This document shows positions 28,343-36,272 of a stretch of DNA of 43,224 nt, piece by piece. A program made the translations under genes and the position numbers. The notes beneath the pieces were generated by a model. The model was not told the DNA's origin. It worked only from the letters and a program-made list of their open reading frames with translations, and ran no database searches. The DNA is from GCA-002701945 sp964442015 (GTDB lineage: Bacteria > Fidelibacterota > Marinisomatia > Marinisomatales > TCS55), in contig CAYTYA010000007.1 in the NCBI GenBank assembly GCA_964442015.1, positions 1 to 43,224 of the forward strand. The letters run 5' to 3'. The stretch's first letter is position 1, and each line of letters starts with the position of its first letter.

Positions 28343-28882
28343 TCAAAATGCCTCTAAAAATAAATAAGGTTTCCAATTTCGCTGGGATTCCTTTATAAAT
28401 TGCTGAAAATAATGAATTCTATTGGGTTTTTTAGGATATTTTAATAAAGGCATTCTAGCCTCTTCTGGGGTCCTATTTCCTTTTTTCCTATTACAATCCT
28501 GACATGCAGTTACAAGATTATCCCACGAATCATAACCACCTCTTTCTTTAGGAATAATATGATCAATAGTTAATATACTTGATTTGATCGCACAATACTG
28601 ACATTGTTGTTTATCTCTTAATAATATATTCTTCCTGCTTAATACAACATTCATACTATTATAATTAACATAATCTTTTACTTTAACAATGCTTGGCAGT
28701 TGTAAAGCTCTAGTTGGAGAATGAATACTATCATCATAGGATTCAATAACATCAACTTTATCAAGGAAAAATAAACAAATAGCTCTTTTGGATGTGGTAA
28801 TTGTCATTGGAGCATAATTTGAATTTAATACTAGTACAGCTCGGCTAAGCAATGAACATTTTTTAGTGGCATAATTATTCAT
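28343..28882 (-). CDS. HNH endonuclease domain protein
   Basis: The 179-residue protein belongs to the widespread HNH_5-type group found as a single-copy chromosomal gene in many bacteria. Zinc-binding C94-x-x-C97 (CQYC) and C127-x-x-C130 (CQDC) flank the active-site block DHIIPKERGGYDSWDNLVTA, with D107-H108 and N122. It starts LLSRAVLVLNSNYAPM, a segment shared by this group. No methylase or phage gene is adjacent, so a restriction role is not suggested; the physiological substrate is unknown. The ATG overlaps the upstream peptidase stop by one base (TAATG). Confidence 0.88.
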   Translation of the reverse strand: MNNYATKKCSLLSRAVLVLNSNYAPMTITTSKRAICLFFLDKVDVIESYDDSIHSPTRALQLPSIVKVKDYVNYNSMNVVLSRKNILLRDKQQCQYCAIKSSILTIDHIIPKERGGYDSWDNLVTACQDCNRKKGNRTPEEARMPLLKYPKKPNRIHYFQQFIKESQRNWKPYLFLEAF

Positions 28883-29667
28883 TAATCTAAAATTTCCTTC
28901 ATTGATACTGAAAAGGTGTATTTAGAGTCCAAATCTTGATTAAAATTTGGTGATTTTTTATCAAAACTTTCTTGTTTGACCCAACCTTGAGAGTGCAAAT
29001 AGTACCCATTCTCCTCCGCAAGTGCAACATGAGAAACTTTATTATTATTCTTAAAGAAATGTAAATCACATTCCTGTACTTCATATCGATTTATTTTATA
29101 TTTTTTTAAGAATTCATATTGTTGAAAAGAATCTCGAGGTAGTTCAATATTAAAAGTATAAAAAACAGACTGAATAAATCCTGAGCAATCAAAACCATGC
29201 GGAGATTTCCCCCCCCAAAGGTAAGGAGTACCCAAAAAAGATCGTGCTAAACGAAGAATGCTTTTTCTGCTAGGTTTATCAGTCATATTACCTAATAAAG
29301 TATTGGTCCAACCTTTTTCTCCATCAGGCAACACCAAATCAAAACCTCCATTTTTCGCTTTTCCAATAAGTTTATTACCAAAAGTTAGATCTCTGATGAT
29401 ATTATTACCATTTCTTTGAATTACTACCCCATCCATCTCAAAAACAGTTAGTTTACAATCATATTTATTTTCCGAATGCACACCCTGGTTTTTATTAATC
29501 CAACCTTTATAATTATCCCACTGCTGAATTTTAACCCAATTATCACTTTTCTCTAAAACCTTGCAAGACTCACCTAATAAACCTTGAGTAACTATCTGTG
29601 ATGTGAAATCAGGTTTATCATATATATTCGCTACAGATACATTTATTGTAAAATAGTTTGTCTTCAT
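28882..29667 (-). CDS. SH3-domain NlpC/P60 cysteine peptidase
   Basis: The 261-residue protein resembles YkfC-type gamma-D-glutamyl-diamino-acid endopeptidases that cut cell-wall peptides. Two bacterial SH3-like domains occupy about 1-125 (VANIYDKPDFTSQIVTQ..., LDLVLPDGEKGW). The C40 catalytic domain follows, with the nucleophile C161 in GFDCSGFIQ, H213 in VSHVALA and H225 in YLHSQG. No signal peptide is visible, which favours a cytoplasmic role recycling imported muropeptides. It is the first gene of the long leftward run and diverges from the riboswitch unit. Confidence 0.9.
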   Translation of the reverse strand: MKTNYFTINVSVANIYDKPDFTSQIVTQGLLGESCKVLEKSDNWVKIQQWDNYKGWINKNQGVHSENKYDCKLTVFEMDGVVIQRNGNNIIRDLTFGNKLIGKAKNGGFDLVLPDGEKGWTNTLLGNMTDKPSRKSILRLARSFLGTPYLWGGKSPHGFDCSGFIQSVFYTFNIELPRDSFQQYEFLKKYKINRYEVQECDLHFFKNNNKVSHVALAEENGYYLHSQGWVKQESFDKKSPNFNQDLDSKYTFSVSMKEILD

Positions 29668-29775
29668 GGTTATTAAGATGAAATATTTAACAAGGAATTT
29701 ATTCTACATACTTTCTATATAACAAGAATTCCATAAAAAATAATAAAATAGCTATTTGATTATTTGTGTAAAAAT

Positions 29776-29781
29776 TATAAT
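29776..29781 (+). promoter_or_regulatory. Candidate -10 box of the riboswitch transcript
   Basis: A perfect TATAAT lies about eight bases before the first position I assign to the riboswitch. A TTGATT sits upstream at 29756-29761 but with only 14 bases of spacing, so the -35 is poor. The spacing to the aptamer fits a transcript starting near 29788. Confidence 0.5.
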
Positions 29782-29789
29782 CTTAAACA

Positions 29790-29901
29790 ATCATTCAGAA
29801 AGAGTTATTTAGGGAAGGTCGTGTAATTCGGTCATGGTTCCCGCTACTGTAATTGCTTAGGATTAATTTATAGCGCCATTATTTTTTATAGATGAGAAGG
29901 A
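29790..29901 (+). ncRNA. Cobalamin (B12) riboswitch
   Basis: The leader carries the conserved cobalamin aptamer core in the right order: AGAGTTATTTAGGGAA (like the consensus GGTTAAAAGGGAA), then a GGTCGTGTAATTCGGTC stem region. CCCGCTACTGTAA follows, the most diagnostic block (consensus CCCGCAACTGTAA), then a GCT...AGC stem and GCCATT. The end, GATGAGAAGGA, overlaps the ribosome-binding site of the following gene and may stand in for a degenerate B12 box. Control is therefore probably translational, by hiding that site when B12 is bound. Boundaries are approximate. Confidence 0.82.
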
Positions 29902-29906
29902 AAATG

Positions 29907-30899
29907 ATGAAGAGTAAATTTATTTTTATGTTATTTTTATTTATTTCTTGCAATAATAATGCCGGATTTGATAATGAGGAAAGAATCACCTTTATAGCTT
30001 CAGAAGGAAATTTTGGAAGGAGCAATGCTTCAATTACAGTTTTCCAAGGACCAAATCAAATACAAAAAGTTTCAAATATAGGAGACGTAATTCAATCAAT
30101 AAAAGTATATGATGATAAATTATTTGTATTAATTAATAATAGCCATTTAATAAAAATATATACTATTACATCATCAGGATTAAGCCTACCTGGAATAAAA
30201 ATTAGTACTCAGAATTCTGGACCAAGGGAAATGGTAATCGTTGATGACTTGTTGTATTTCACTAATTGGAATAGTAATGATGTTAAAATTTTAAATTTAG
30301 AAACTTATTTTATTGAAGACTCCATCAAAGTAAATGGTATGCCTGAAGGTATTGTTTCTGATGGTACACATCTATGGGTTGCAATAAGTTCAGGCAGCAC
30401 TGTAGAAAAAATAAGTATTAATTCGAAACAGATTGTGGAAACACTTCAAGTTGGTAATGGTCCACAGCAAATGCTTATAGAAGGTAGTTTATTATGGATA
30501 TCAAGAACATATTATAGCCCTGATTGGACAGAAACTTATTATGGCACTAGTCAAATAGATATTCTTTCAGGATCCATTCAAATAAAAGAATATGATACTG
30601 GAATCGTATGCGGCGGAGACATAATGAAAATTAATGAACAAACATATAGAACTTTTGAAGGTGGCGTTGCACCAATAAAATCTAACCTTTCAATAAATAA
30701 AACTTCAAAGATTGGCTCATATAATACAAATAGTATTTATTCTGCAGATGCACATAATAATTATATTTTTATGGGTACTACAACTGACTTTAATGGCCCA
30801 GATACGGTATATATACATAATAACTCAGGAGAGCATAGTTTTACTTATATTGTAGATGCATCTCCTGGAGACTATGCAATTTGGGAAATTTCAAATTAA
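29907..30899 (+). CDS. Lipoprotein with YncE-like beta-propeller, probable BtuG-type B12 binder
   Basis: The 330-residue product has a lipoprotein signal (MKSKFIFMLFLFISC, lipid Cys C15). It then shows repeated propeller blades such as PREMVIVDDLLYFTNWNSND, PEGIVSDGTHLWVAISSGST and PQQMLIEGSLLWISR. Known BtuG proteins of Bacteroides are surface lipoproteins with this fold that pass B12 to BtuB. The cobalamin riboswitch directly upstream makes that role likely here, though no BtuB is in the window. An ATG at 29892 is in frame but lies inside the riboswitch. AGAAGGA at 29895-29901 is a good ribosome site for 29907 (or 29904). The stop codon overlaps that of the converging barrel gene. Confidence 0.75.
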   Translation: MKSKFIFMLFLFISCNNNAGFDNEERITFIASEGNFGRSNASITVFQGPNQIQKVSNIGDVIQSIKVYDDKLFVLINNSHLIKIYTITSSGLSLPGIKISTQNSGPREMVIVDDLLYFTNWNSNDVKILNLETYFIEDSIKVNGMPEGIVSDGTHLWVAISSGSTVEKISINSKQIVETLQVGNGPQQMLIEGSLLWISRTYYSPDWTETYYGTSQIDILSGSIQIKEYDTGIVCGGDIMKINEQTYRTFEGGVAPIKSNLSINKTSKIGSYNTNSIYSADAHNNYIFMGTTTDFNGPDTVYIHNNSGEHSFTYIVDASPGDYAIWEISN

Positions 30900-32494
30900 T
30901 CTGAGAAATACCAATCAATATGGATTTCCACTAACCTACCCATATTGCGATTATTTTGATGCAATAGATAATTATTTATAATCATAGTTTTTTCCTCATT
31001 AATACTATCAATTTTTGATTGTAATGCACTTAAAATATTATTCATTTTCCATGAAATCTTTAAAGATGAAACCTTTAAAGAAATCGTAGATTTTAAGTTC
31101 CATTGATCCTTTAGAATAAAATCTGGATCTTCAATCAAAATTGGTGTGCAATAAAATGGGTTAAAGCTAATTTCAGAATTACGATTGATCCATCCAGTAA
31201 ATCCTAAATCAAAAAATAATATCATATTGTTATTAAATAATTTTTCATTTCCAGAAATACTAAGTTCTATAAGATCTCCAATACCATCAGTAAGAATATT
31301 TGTCTTTGTCAAATGACGCAAATATCCTGATAAAGTCCAATTATCAGAAATAGTGAAATTTAGATTAATATCACTACCTAATATTTCTAGTTTATCATTA
31401 TACGTTTGTAAAAATTTTTGTGAAAAAATATTTGTCATAATATTAAATCTTGACAAAGAATATCTCGCATTTAAACAAAAATAATTTGTTATTACAGAAT
31501 GTGAATTAATGTTATTTAATGGCATAAATTCATAACTAGGTTTTATTTTTCTACTTGCTTCAAAAGATACGCCTTTATCTTCTCCACCTAAATCAAATAA
31601 TAATCTTATAAAATGATTATACTTATTATTAATAGAAGAAACTCCTCCTTTAATATTGAAGTTTTTTATAAATATATTTGAGTATATAGAACCCCATTCT
31701 GTTGAAGAAAAAGAATAAATATCAGAAAGTCCTCTAAGATTGCCTGAAAATCCAAAACCAATCGAAATTGAATCCTTAATTACATTAACAATTTTTGCTT
31801 CTATCATTGATCTAGTAAGATGTTGAATTGAGGGATTATTCCATGATGAATGTTGAACTTCATATTTCTGATTAAACTGAGATCCATGAAATGTCCACTT
31901 CCAGTTACCTATAGTACCTTTCGTAAGAATACTTGCATTAAATATTCTATCATTTAAAGATCCATTTGCACTACTATCAGGTATTCCACTTGATGTTAGA
32001 AAATGACCTATTGTAGCCTGAAAGTGAGTTGTATTGTATTCAATGAAATATGATTGTTGTATTGGTTTTATTATGCCCAAGCTATACTCAGCATAAGGTC
32101 CAGTATATGTTTTTTTATATCCATTCATAGTTAATAATCTTATTTTATCTGTAAATGTTGAATTAATAGATAACATATCAAGGTAATAATCACCTTGTGT
32201 GTATTGGATACGAGTGTTTACATAAGCTGAATCTAATTTAGGCTCTTTATAGAGAGGAGAACTATTATTATATATGGTAAAATCCTTATTAATATCTAAT
32301 CCATAACGTTTGGGATAATTTGTAAATGTTCCATCAAAAAAGAGTATTCCATACTTCCAATCATCATTCCAAATAACACGTCCATTTTTAGATATAACAC
32401 CAAAATGATTAGTCCAATCATATGGGTAATTAATAAATTCATTTGCAAAAATAGATATAGAAAAAAGGTTGCAAAAAAATAAGATTTTTTTCAA
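30896..32494 (-). CDS. Outer-membrane beta-barrel protein, family not recognised
   Basis: The 532-residue protein has a signal peptide (KKILFFCNLFSISIFA) and long runs of amphipathic strands rich in Tyr, Trp, Phe, Asn and Ser. It ends in MGRLVEIHIDWYFSD, like the final strand of TonB-dependent receptors and porins. No plug, TonB box or carboxypeptidase-like N-terminal domain is visible, so it is not a complete TonB receptor. The start is TTG at 32494 with AAGG six bases upstream. Because it converges with the B12-controlled lipoprotein gene and shares its stop, a functional link is possible but unproven. Confidence 0.7.
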   Translation of the reverse strand: MKKILFFCNLFSISIFANEFINYPYDWTNHFGVISKNGRVIWNDDWKYGILFFDGTFTNYPKRYGLDINKDFTIYNNSSPLYKEPKLDSAYVNTRIQYTQGDYYLDMLSINSTFTDKIRLLTMNGYKKTYTGPYAEYSLGIIKPIQQSYFIEYNTTHFQATIGHFLTSSGIPDSSANGSLNDRIFNASILTKGTIGNWKWTFHGSQFNQKYEVQHSSWNNPSIQHLTRSMIEAKIVNVIKDSISIGFGFSGNLRGLSDIYSFSSTEWGSIYSNIFIKNFNIKGGVSSINNKYNHFIRLLFDLGGEDKGVSFEASRKIKPSYEFMPLNNINSHSVITNYFCLNARYSLSRFNIMTNIFSQKFLQTYNDKLEILGSDINLNFTISDNWTLSGYLRHLTKTNILTDGIGDLIELSISGNEKLFNNNMILFFDLGFTGWINRNSEISFNPFYCTPILIEDPDFILKDQWNLKSTISLKVSSLKISWKMNNILSALQSKIDSINEEKTMIINNYLLHQNNRNMGRLVEIHIDWYFSD

Positions 32495-32569
32495 TACATG
32501 CCTTGTAATAAAAAGATTAAAGCTTGTTTTACAAAGTGACTGGAATCATAAATATAAGATAATTTGAAT

Positions 32570-33535
32570 TTATTTTGAATCATCACTACCTTTAAAGAGT
32601 GAAGTTCTAAAAATATTATGGGTATCTGTCCAATTACCACTATCATTACTTTCATCAATAGCCAAAGTAAATAAATTCATTTTTGAATCAATATTCTTAA
32701 TAAGTTGTAATAGTAATGATTCAGGTGTCTTAGGCCTCATTTTATTGTCCCATTCATATTTACTATGTTCTGAAATTATTAGATGTTCAATCTTAGTTTG
32801 AACTTTTTTTGGAAAATTATTTATTTTTTTTGAGGTTGACCTTACAATATCTCTACCAAGTATTACATGGCCAATAAATTTACCTTCATCCGTATAATTT
32901 GATTCTAGATCAGAAGATATTTCAACAAGTCTTCCTATATCATGAAGAAAAATACCAGTGAGTAATAAATCACGATCTACCTTATAATGTTTAATCAATT
33001 GCTCAGCAATTGTAGCCATTGATAGTATATGTTCAATAAATCCAGAACGATAATTATAATGTAAGTTCACAGTTGCAGGATGTATCAATAAAATTTCTTT
33101 ATTTTTCTTATATACCATACTGACTAATCTTCGTAGATGAGGAGAATTCATAGATCGTATTATCTTCACAATAGATTTCCACATATCAGATGCATTCTTT
33201 TTTGATGTAGGAACAATTAAAGATGGATCATATCCATATCGACCATAATATTGAACTGATGCGCGATTTATTTTTTTTATTATTAAATGTGGTCTTTCCA
33301 TAAATAATTCTATAATACCTGATACAGCTACAGGATCACCAGAATTAAATTTCTTTTTTAATTCATTTACATTATCCCATATTTTTGCATTTATTGATCC
33401 CGTTTTATCACGCAATCTTAAATCAATAAATAAATCACCATTGCGGCTATGTCTAATATGCTTCTCGAAACATAAAAAGAAACCTTGTATAGAATCTCCT
33501 TCTTTAAACTTATCTATTGATGTAATGGATTTCAT
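32570..33535 (-). CDS. OB-fold plus HD-domain protein, YhaM-like 3'-5' exoribonuclease
   Basis: From the ATG at 33535 (321 residues), residues 12-95 form an OB-fold (DLFIDLRLRDKTGSINAKIW). An HD metal-dependent phosphohydrolase domain follows, with H169 in GFIEHI, H198-D199 in LHDIGRL and a later IISEHSKYEW. This order is that of YhaM/CbfI, a 3'-5' exoribonuclease; activity is inferred from architecture. An in-frame TTG at 33559 is possible but has no better ribosome site. A perfect 12-base inverted repeat lies about 100 bases upstream, at the end of the Fur-family gene. Confidence 0.85.
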   Translation of the reverse strand: MKSITSIDKFKEGDSIQGFFLCFEKHIRHSRNGDLFIDLRLRDKTGSINAKIWDNVNELKKKFNSGDPVAVSGIIELFMERPHLIIKKINRASVQYYGRYGYDPSLIVPTSKKNASDMWKSIVKIIRSMNSPHLRRLVSMVYKKNKEILLIHPATVNLHYNYRSGFIEHILSMATIAEQLIKHYKVDRDLLLTGIFLHDIGRLVEISSDLESNYTDEGKFIGHVILGRDIVRSTSKKINNFPKKVQTKIEHLIISEHSKYEWDNKMRPKTPESLLLQLIKNIDSKMNLFTLAIDESNDSGNWTDTHNIFRTSLFKGSDDSK

Positions 33536-33632
33536 GGCACATGAATTTTCCAAAAACAATATGAAAAGTCAAGAATATCAAATTTAAAATTATTGTATTA
33601 TGAGAAATATCTAAATATCAGATAAGATTGCG

Positions 33633-33664
33633 AATTGTAAATAATTCTAGTTTTATTTACAATT
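33633..33664. repeat. Perfect 12-base inverted repeat at the 3' end of the Fur-family gene
   Basis: AATTGTAAATAA (33633-33644) and its exact reverse complement TTATTTACAATT (33653-33664) flank an eight-base spacer. The right arm covers the Fur-family stop codon and last codons. No T-run follows on either strand, so it is a poor intrinsic terminator. It could be an operator for the downstream OB-HD gene or an mRNA-stabilising hairpin. Confidence 0.7.
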
Positions 33665-34078
33665 GTTGCAAAGACCAAATAGCTGGTGAATATGTCTAAC
33701 AATTTTAAAATTGTGTTTTTTTGCTATTTTGTCTTGTTGATTTTCAATAAGATCATCGACAAACTCTTGAATATCACCACAACTTAGACAAACAATATGA
33801 TCATGGTGAGCGTTATCAAGTTTATTTTCAAATCGCTTTCTACCATCACCTAATTCTAATTGTCTAACAAGATTATTTTTAACAAGTACGTCAATTGTCC
33901 TATATACGGTAGCTCTGGATACTTTTCTACCATTCTTATTGATTTTTAAATAAATTTCTTCAGCGTCTCGATGCTCTTTACTTCGGCAAATCTCATCCCA
34001 AACAAGTTTTCTTTGTTTTGTATAACGCATACCTTCATTTCGTAAAGCATCCATTAATAATTGTAAGTTTTTACTCAT
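33653..34078 (-). CDS. Fur-family metal-responsive transcription regulator
   Basis: The 141-residue protein has a winged helix (residues 8-85) with the recognition segment RKVSRATVYRTIDVLVKNNL. The dimerisation and metal domain includes HHDHIVCLSCG (H91, H92, H94, C97, C100). A C-terminal C137-x-x-C140 (CNNC) completes the structural zinc site. Fur, Zur and PerR cannot be told apart safely; the H-rich sensing site fits Fur or PerR. The ATG at 34078 is clear. It is 16 bases from the PcrA gene upstream. No target operator can be assigned with certainty, though the nearby inverted repeat is a candidate. Confidence 0.92.
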   Translation of the reverse strand: MSKNLQLLMDALRNEGMRYTKQRKLVWDEICRSKEHRDAEEIYLKINKNGRKVSRATVYRTIDVLVKNNLVRQLELGDGRKRFENKLDNAHHDHIVCLSCGDIQEFVDDLIENQQDKIAKKHNFKIVRHIHQLFGLCNNCK

Positions 34079-34094
34079 AAACTTTTGTCAATTG

Positions 34095-36272
34095 TTATGG
34101 TATCTTCTTTAGTTTAGCAAATTTAACTATAAGTTTCTTTTTCAATCCATCTTTAAAAACGACTCCGACTCTTTGGTTTTCTCCACTACCGCTTAATGCC
34201 ATAATCTTTCCTTCACCAAAAATTGCATGTTCAACTAAGTCACCTACCTTAAAATCATCAAACGTTGTAATCGTTCGTTTTATTTTCATCTTTATTGCAC
34301 CAGTTTTTGTCTTAACAATTTTTCTAGTCATTGCTGAAGAAAATGATATGTTTTCCACAAAATCCTGAGGAATCTCTTTAATAAAACGTGAGGCTACCCC
34401 GCCCCAACTATCAGAACCACTTCTTCTTCTATCAGTAGCATATAATAAATAAACCATTTCCTGTGATCTTGTTAAAGCAACGTAAAATAATCGTCTTTCT
34501 TCTTCCATTATTTGTTGTTCATTCAAAGCGATTGATAAGGGAAATAAGCCATCTTCAAGACCAGTTACAAATACAACTGGGAACTCAAGTCCTTTTGAGG
34601 CATGAACTGTCATCATTGTTACATAATTATCATCCGTATTCCATTCATCTATATCTGTCAATAATGAAACTTCTTCAAGAAAATCAGATATTGATGCACC
34701 AGGCTTTCTATCCATAAACTCATCAATAGAGTTCAATATCTCTAATACATTATCATATCTGTCATTATCTTCTAAATTATCCTGTTGTTTATAAAATTTT
34801 AGTATACCTACTTCTTCAACTAGAGCTCTCGCTAGTTCACTAGCATTTAGTTTTGGTAATAATTGATTATACTTCTTTATTAGTTTATAAAAAGCTATTA
34901 GTGAATCACCCTGTTTTCCTCGAATTTTCATGGGTTCTGGGTTATTAAGTACATCAAACATTTTTTTATTATCCTTAACACATTGGATAAAACATTTATC
35001 AACTGTTTTTAGCCCTATTCCTCTTGGAGGAAAATTTATTATTCTTCTTAAAGAAATTGTGTCATCTATATTTATAATTAAACGTAAATAACCTAAAACA
35101 TCTTTAACTTCTTTTCTTTCATAAAACCTAGTTCCGCCAATAATTTTATAAGGAATAGCACTTCTACGAAAACTATCTTCTAAAGCTCTAGATTGAGAAT
35201 TAGTTCTATAGAGTATAGAGAAATCATTAAAAGTACGCTTTTTCATTTTTATTTCTTTTTGTAAAGCATTAATTACAGCATCAGCTTCTTCCATTTCATC
35301 ATGCGTTTTAATAACACCAATCAAATCACCTTCACCATTTACTGATAATAAATCCTTATCAACCCTATCTGAATTATTACGAACAACAGATTGTGCAGCT
35401 TGTAATATTTGATTTGTAGATCTATAATTGTTTTCTAAAGTAAAAGTTTCACATTCAGGGAAATCTTTTTCAAAATCTAGAATATTTCTTATATCGGCAC
35501 CTCGCCAAGCATATATAGATTGATCATCATCTCCAACAACACAAATATTTCTATGTTTTTCAGCTAACATTTTAATAAGTAAAAATTGTGCCTTATTTGT
35601 ATCCTGATATTCATCAACCAGAATATATTTCCACAACTTTTGATATTTACTTAGTATTCTAGGATGATTATTAAAAATCTCTAATGGAAAATTCAATAAA
35701 TCATCAAAATCCACAGCATTATTCTCTTTTAGTGATTTATTATAAGATTTATAAATATCAATTATAATTTTATCTTGTACTGTTTTTGCAGATTTTATAG
35801 CAGATTTAGGATCTATAAGTTTGGATTTATAAAAACTAATTTTATTTAGTGCTGTTTTTGGCATAACATTATTCTTAGATATATTCAATTCTGCCATAAC
35901 TATCTTTATTAAAGAAATTTGATCAGCCCTATCATAAATAGCAAAATTCTTTGTAAACCCTAAGTGTTTTATTTCATTTCTAAGAAGTTTCGCACATATA
36001 GAGTGAAAAGTTCCAATATTGATAACTTGAGGATTGTTTTTTAATAATGCATTAACTCGCTGTTTCATCACTTCAGCAGCTTTATTTGTAAACGTAACTG
36101 CTAATATTTCTTCAGGCTTCGCAACTCCTTTTTTAATTAAGTGTGAAATTTTGAAAGTAAGCACTCTTGTTTTACCACTTCCTGCTCCAGCAAAAATTAA
36201 TATTGGCTTATCAACTGCTTCTACAGCGGCTTTTTGGCTATTATTTAATTTTTTTAACTGCATATGATTCAA
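34095..36272 (-). CDS. pcrA: ATP-dependent DNA helicase PcrA/UvrD
   Basis: This superfamily 1A 3'-5' helicase acts in nucleotide excision repair and replication restart. The 725-residue protein has the Q-motif and Walker A (GAGSGKT, 29-35) and DEYQDTN at 220-226. VVGDDDQSIYAWRGA, MTVHASKGLEFPVVFVTGLE and RRLFYVALTRS follow. The C-terminal Tudor-like domain (VGDLVEHAIFGEGKIMALSG to the end) is the PcrA/UvrD RNA polymerase-binding module. The frame starts TTG at 36272, directly after the mltG stop and five bases after an AAGGGA site. An in-frame ATG at 36263 is the alternative. Confidence 0.95.
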   Translation of the reverse strand: MNHMQLKKLNNSQKAAVEAVDKPILIFAGAGSGKTRVLTFKISHLIKKGVAKPEEILAVTFTNKAAEVMKQRVNALLKNNPQVINIGTFHSICAKLLRNEIKHLGFTKNFAIYDRADQISLIKIVMAELNISKNNVMPKTALNKISFYKSKLIDPKSAIKSAKTVQDKIIIDIYKSYNKSLKENNAVDFDDLLNFPLEIFNNHPRILSKYQKLWKYILVDEYQDTNKAQFLLIKMLAEKHRNICVVGDDDQSIYAWRGADIRNILDFEKDFPECETFTLENNYRSTNQILQAAQSVVRNNSDRVDKDLLSVNGEGDLIGVIKTHDEMEEADAVINALQKEIKMKKRTFNDFSILYRTNSQSRALEDSFRRSAIPYKIIGGTRFYERKEVKDVLGYLRLIINIDDTISLRRIINFPPRGIGLKTVDKCFIQCVKDNKKMFDVLNNPEPMKIRGKQGDSLIAFYKLIKKYNQLLPKLNASELARALVEEVGILKFYKQQDNLEDNDRYDNVLEILNSIDEFMDRKPGASISDFLEEVSLLTDIDEWNTDDNYVTMMTVHASKGLEFPVVFVTGLEDGLFPLSIALNEQQIMEEERRLFYVALTRSQEMVYLLYATDRRRSGSDSWGGVASRFIKEIPQDFVENISFSSAMTRKIVKTKTGAIKMKIKRTITTFDDFKVGDLVEHAIFGEGKIMALSGSGENQRVGVVFKDGLKKKLIVKFAKLKKIP

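Noticed and set aside
28343..28882. HNH gene as part of a restriction or defence system
   Set aside because: No methyltransferase, phage or defence gene is adjacent, and it is embedded in a housekeeping run as in many other genomes.
29892..29906. An upstream in-frame ATG for the propeller lipoprotein
   Set aside because: It lies within the riboswitch 3' end and in front of the AGAAGGA ribosome site, which serves 29904/29907.
34463..34717. An 84-codon plus-strand frame inside pcrA
   Set aside because: It overlaps the conserved helicase motifs on the other strand and has no recognisable features.
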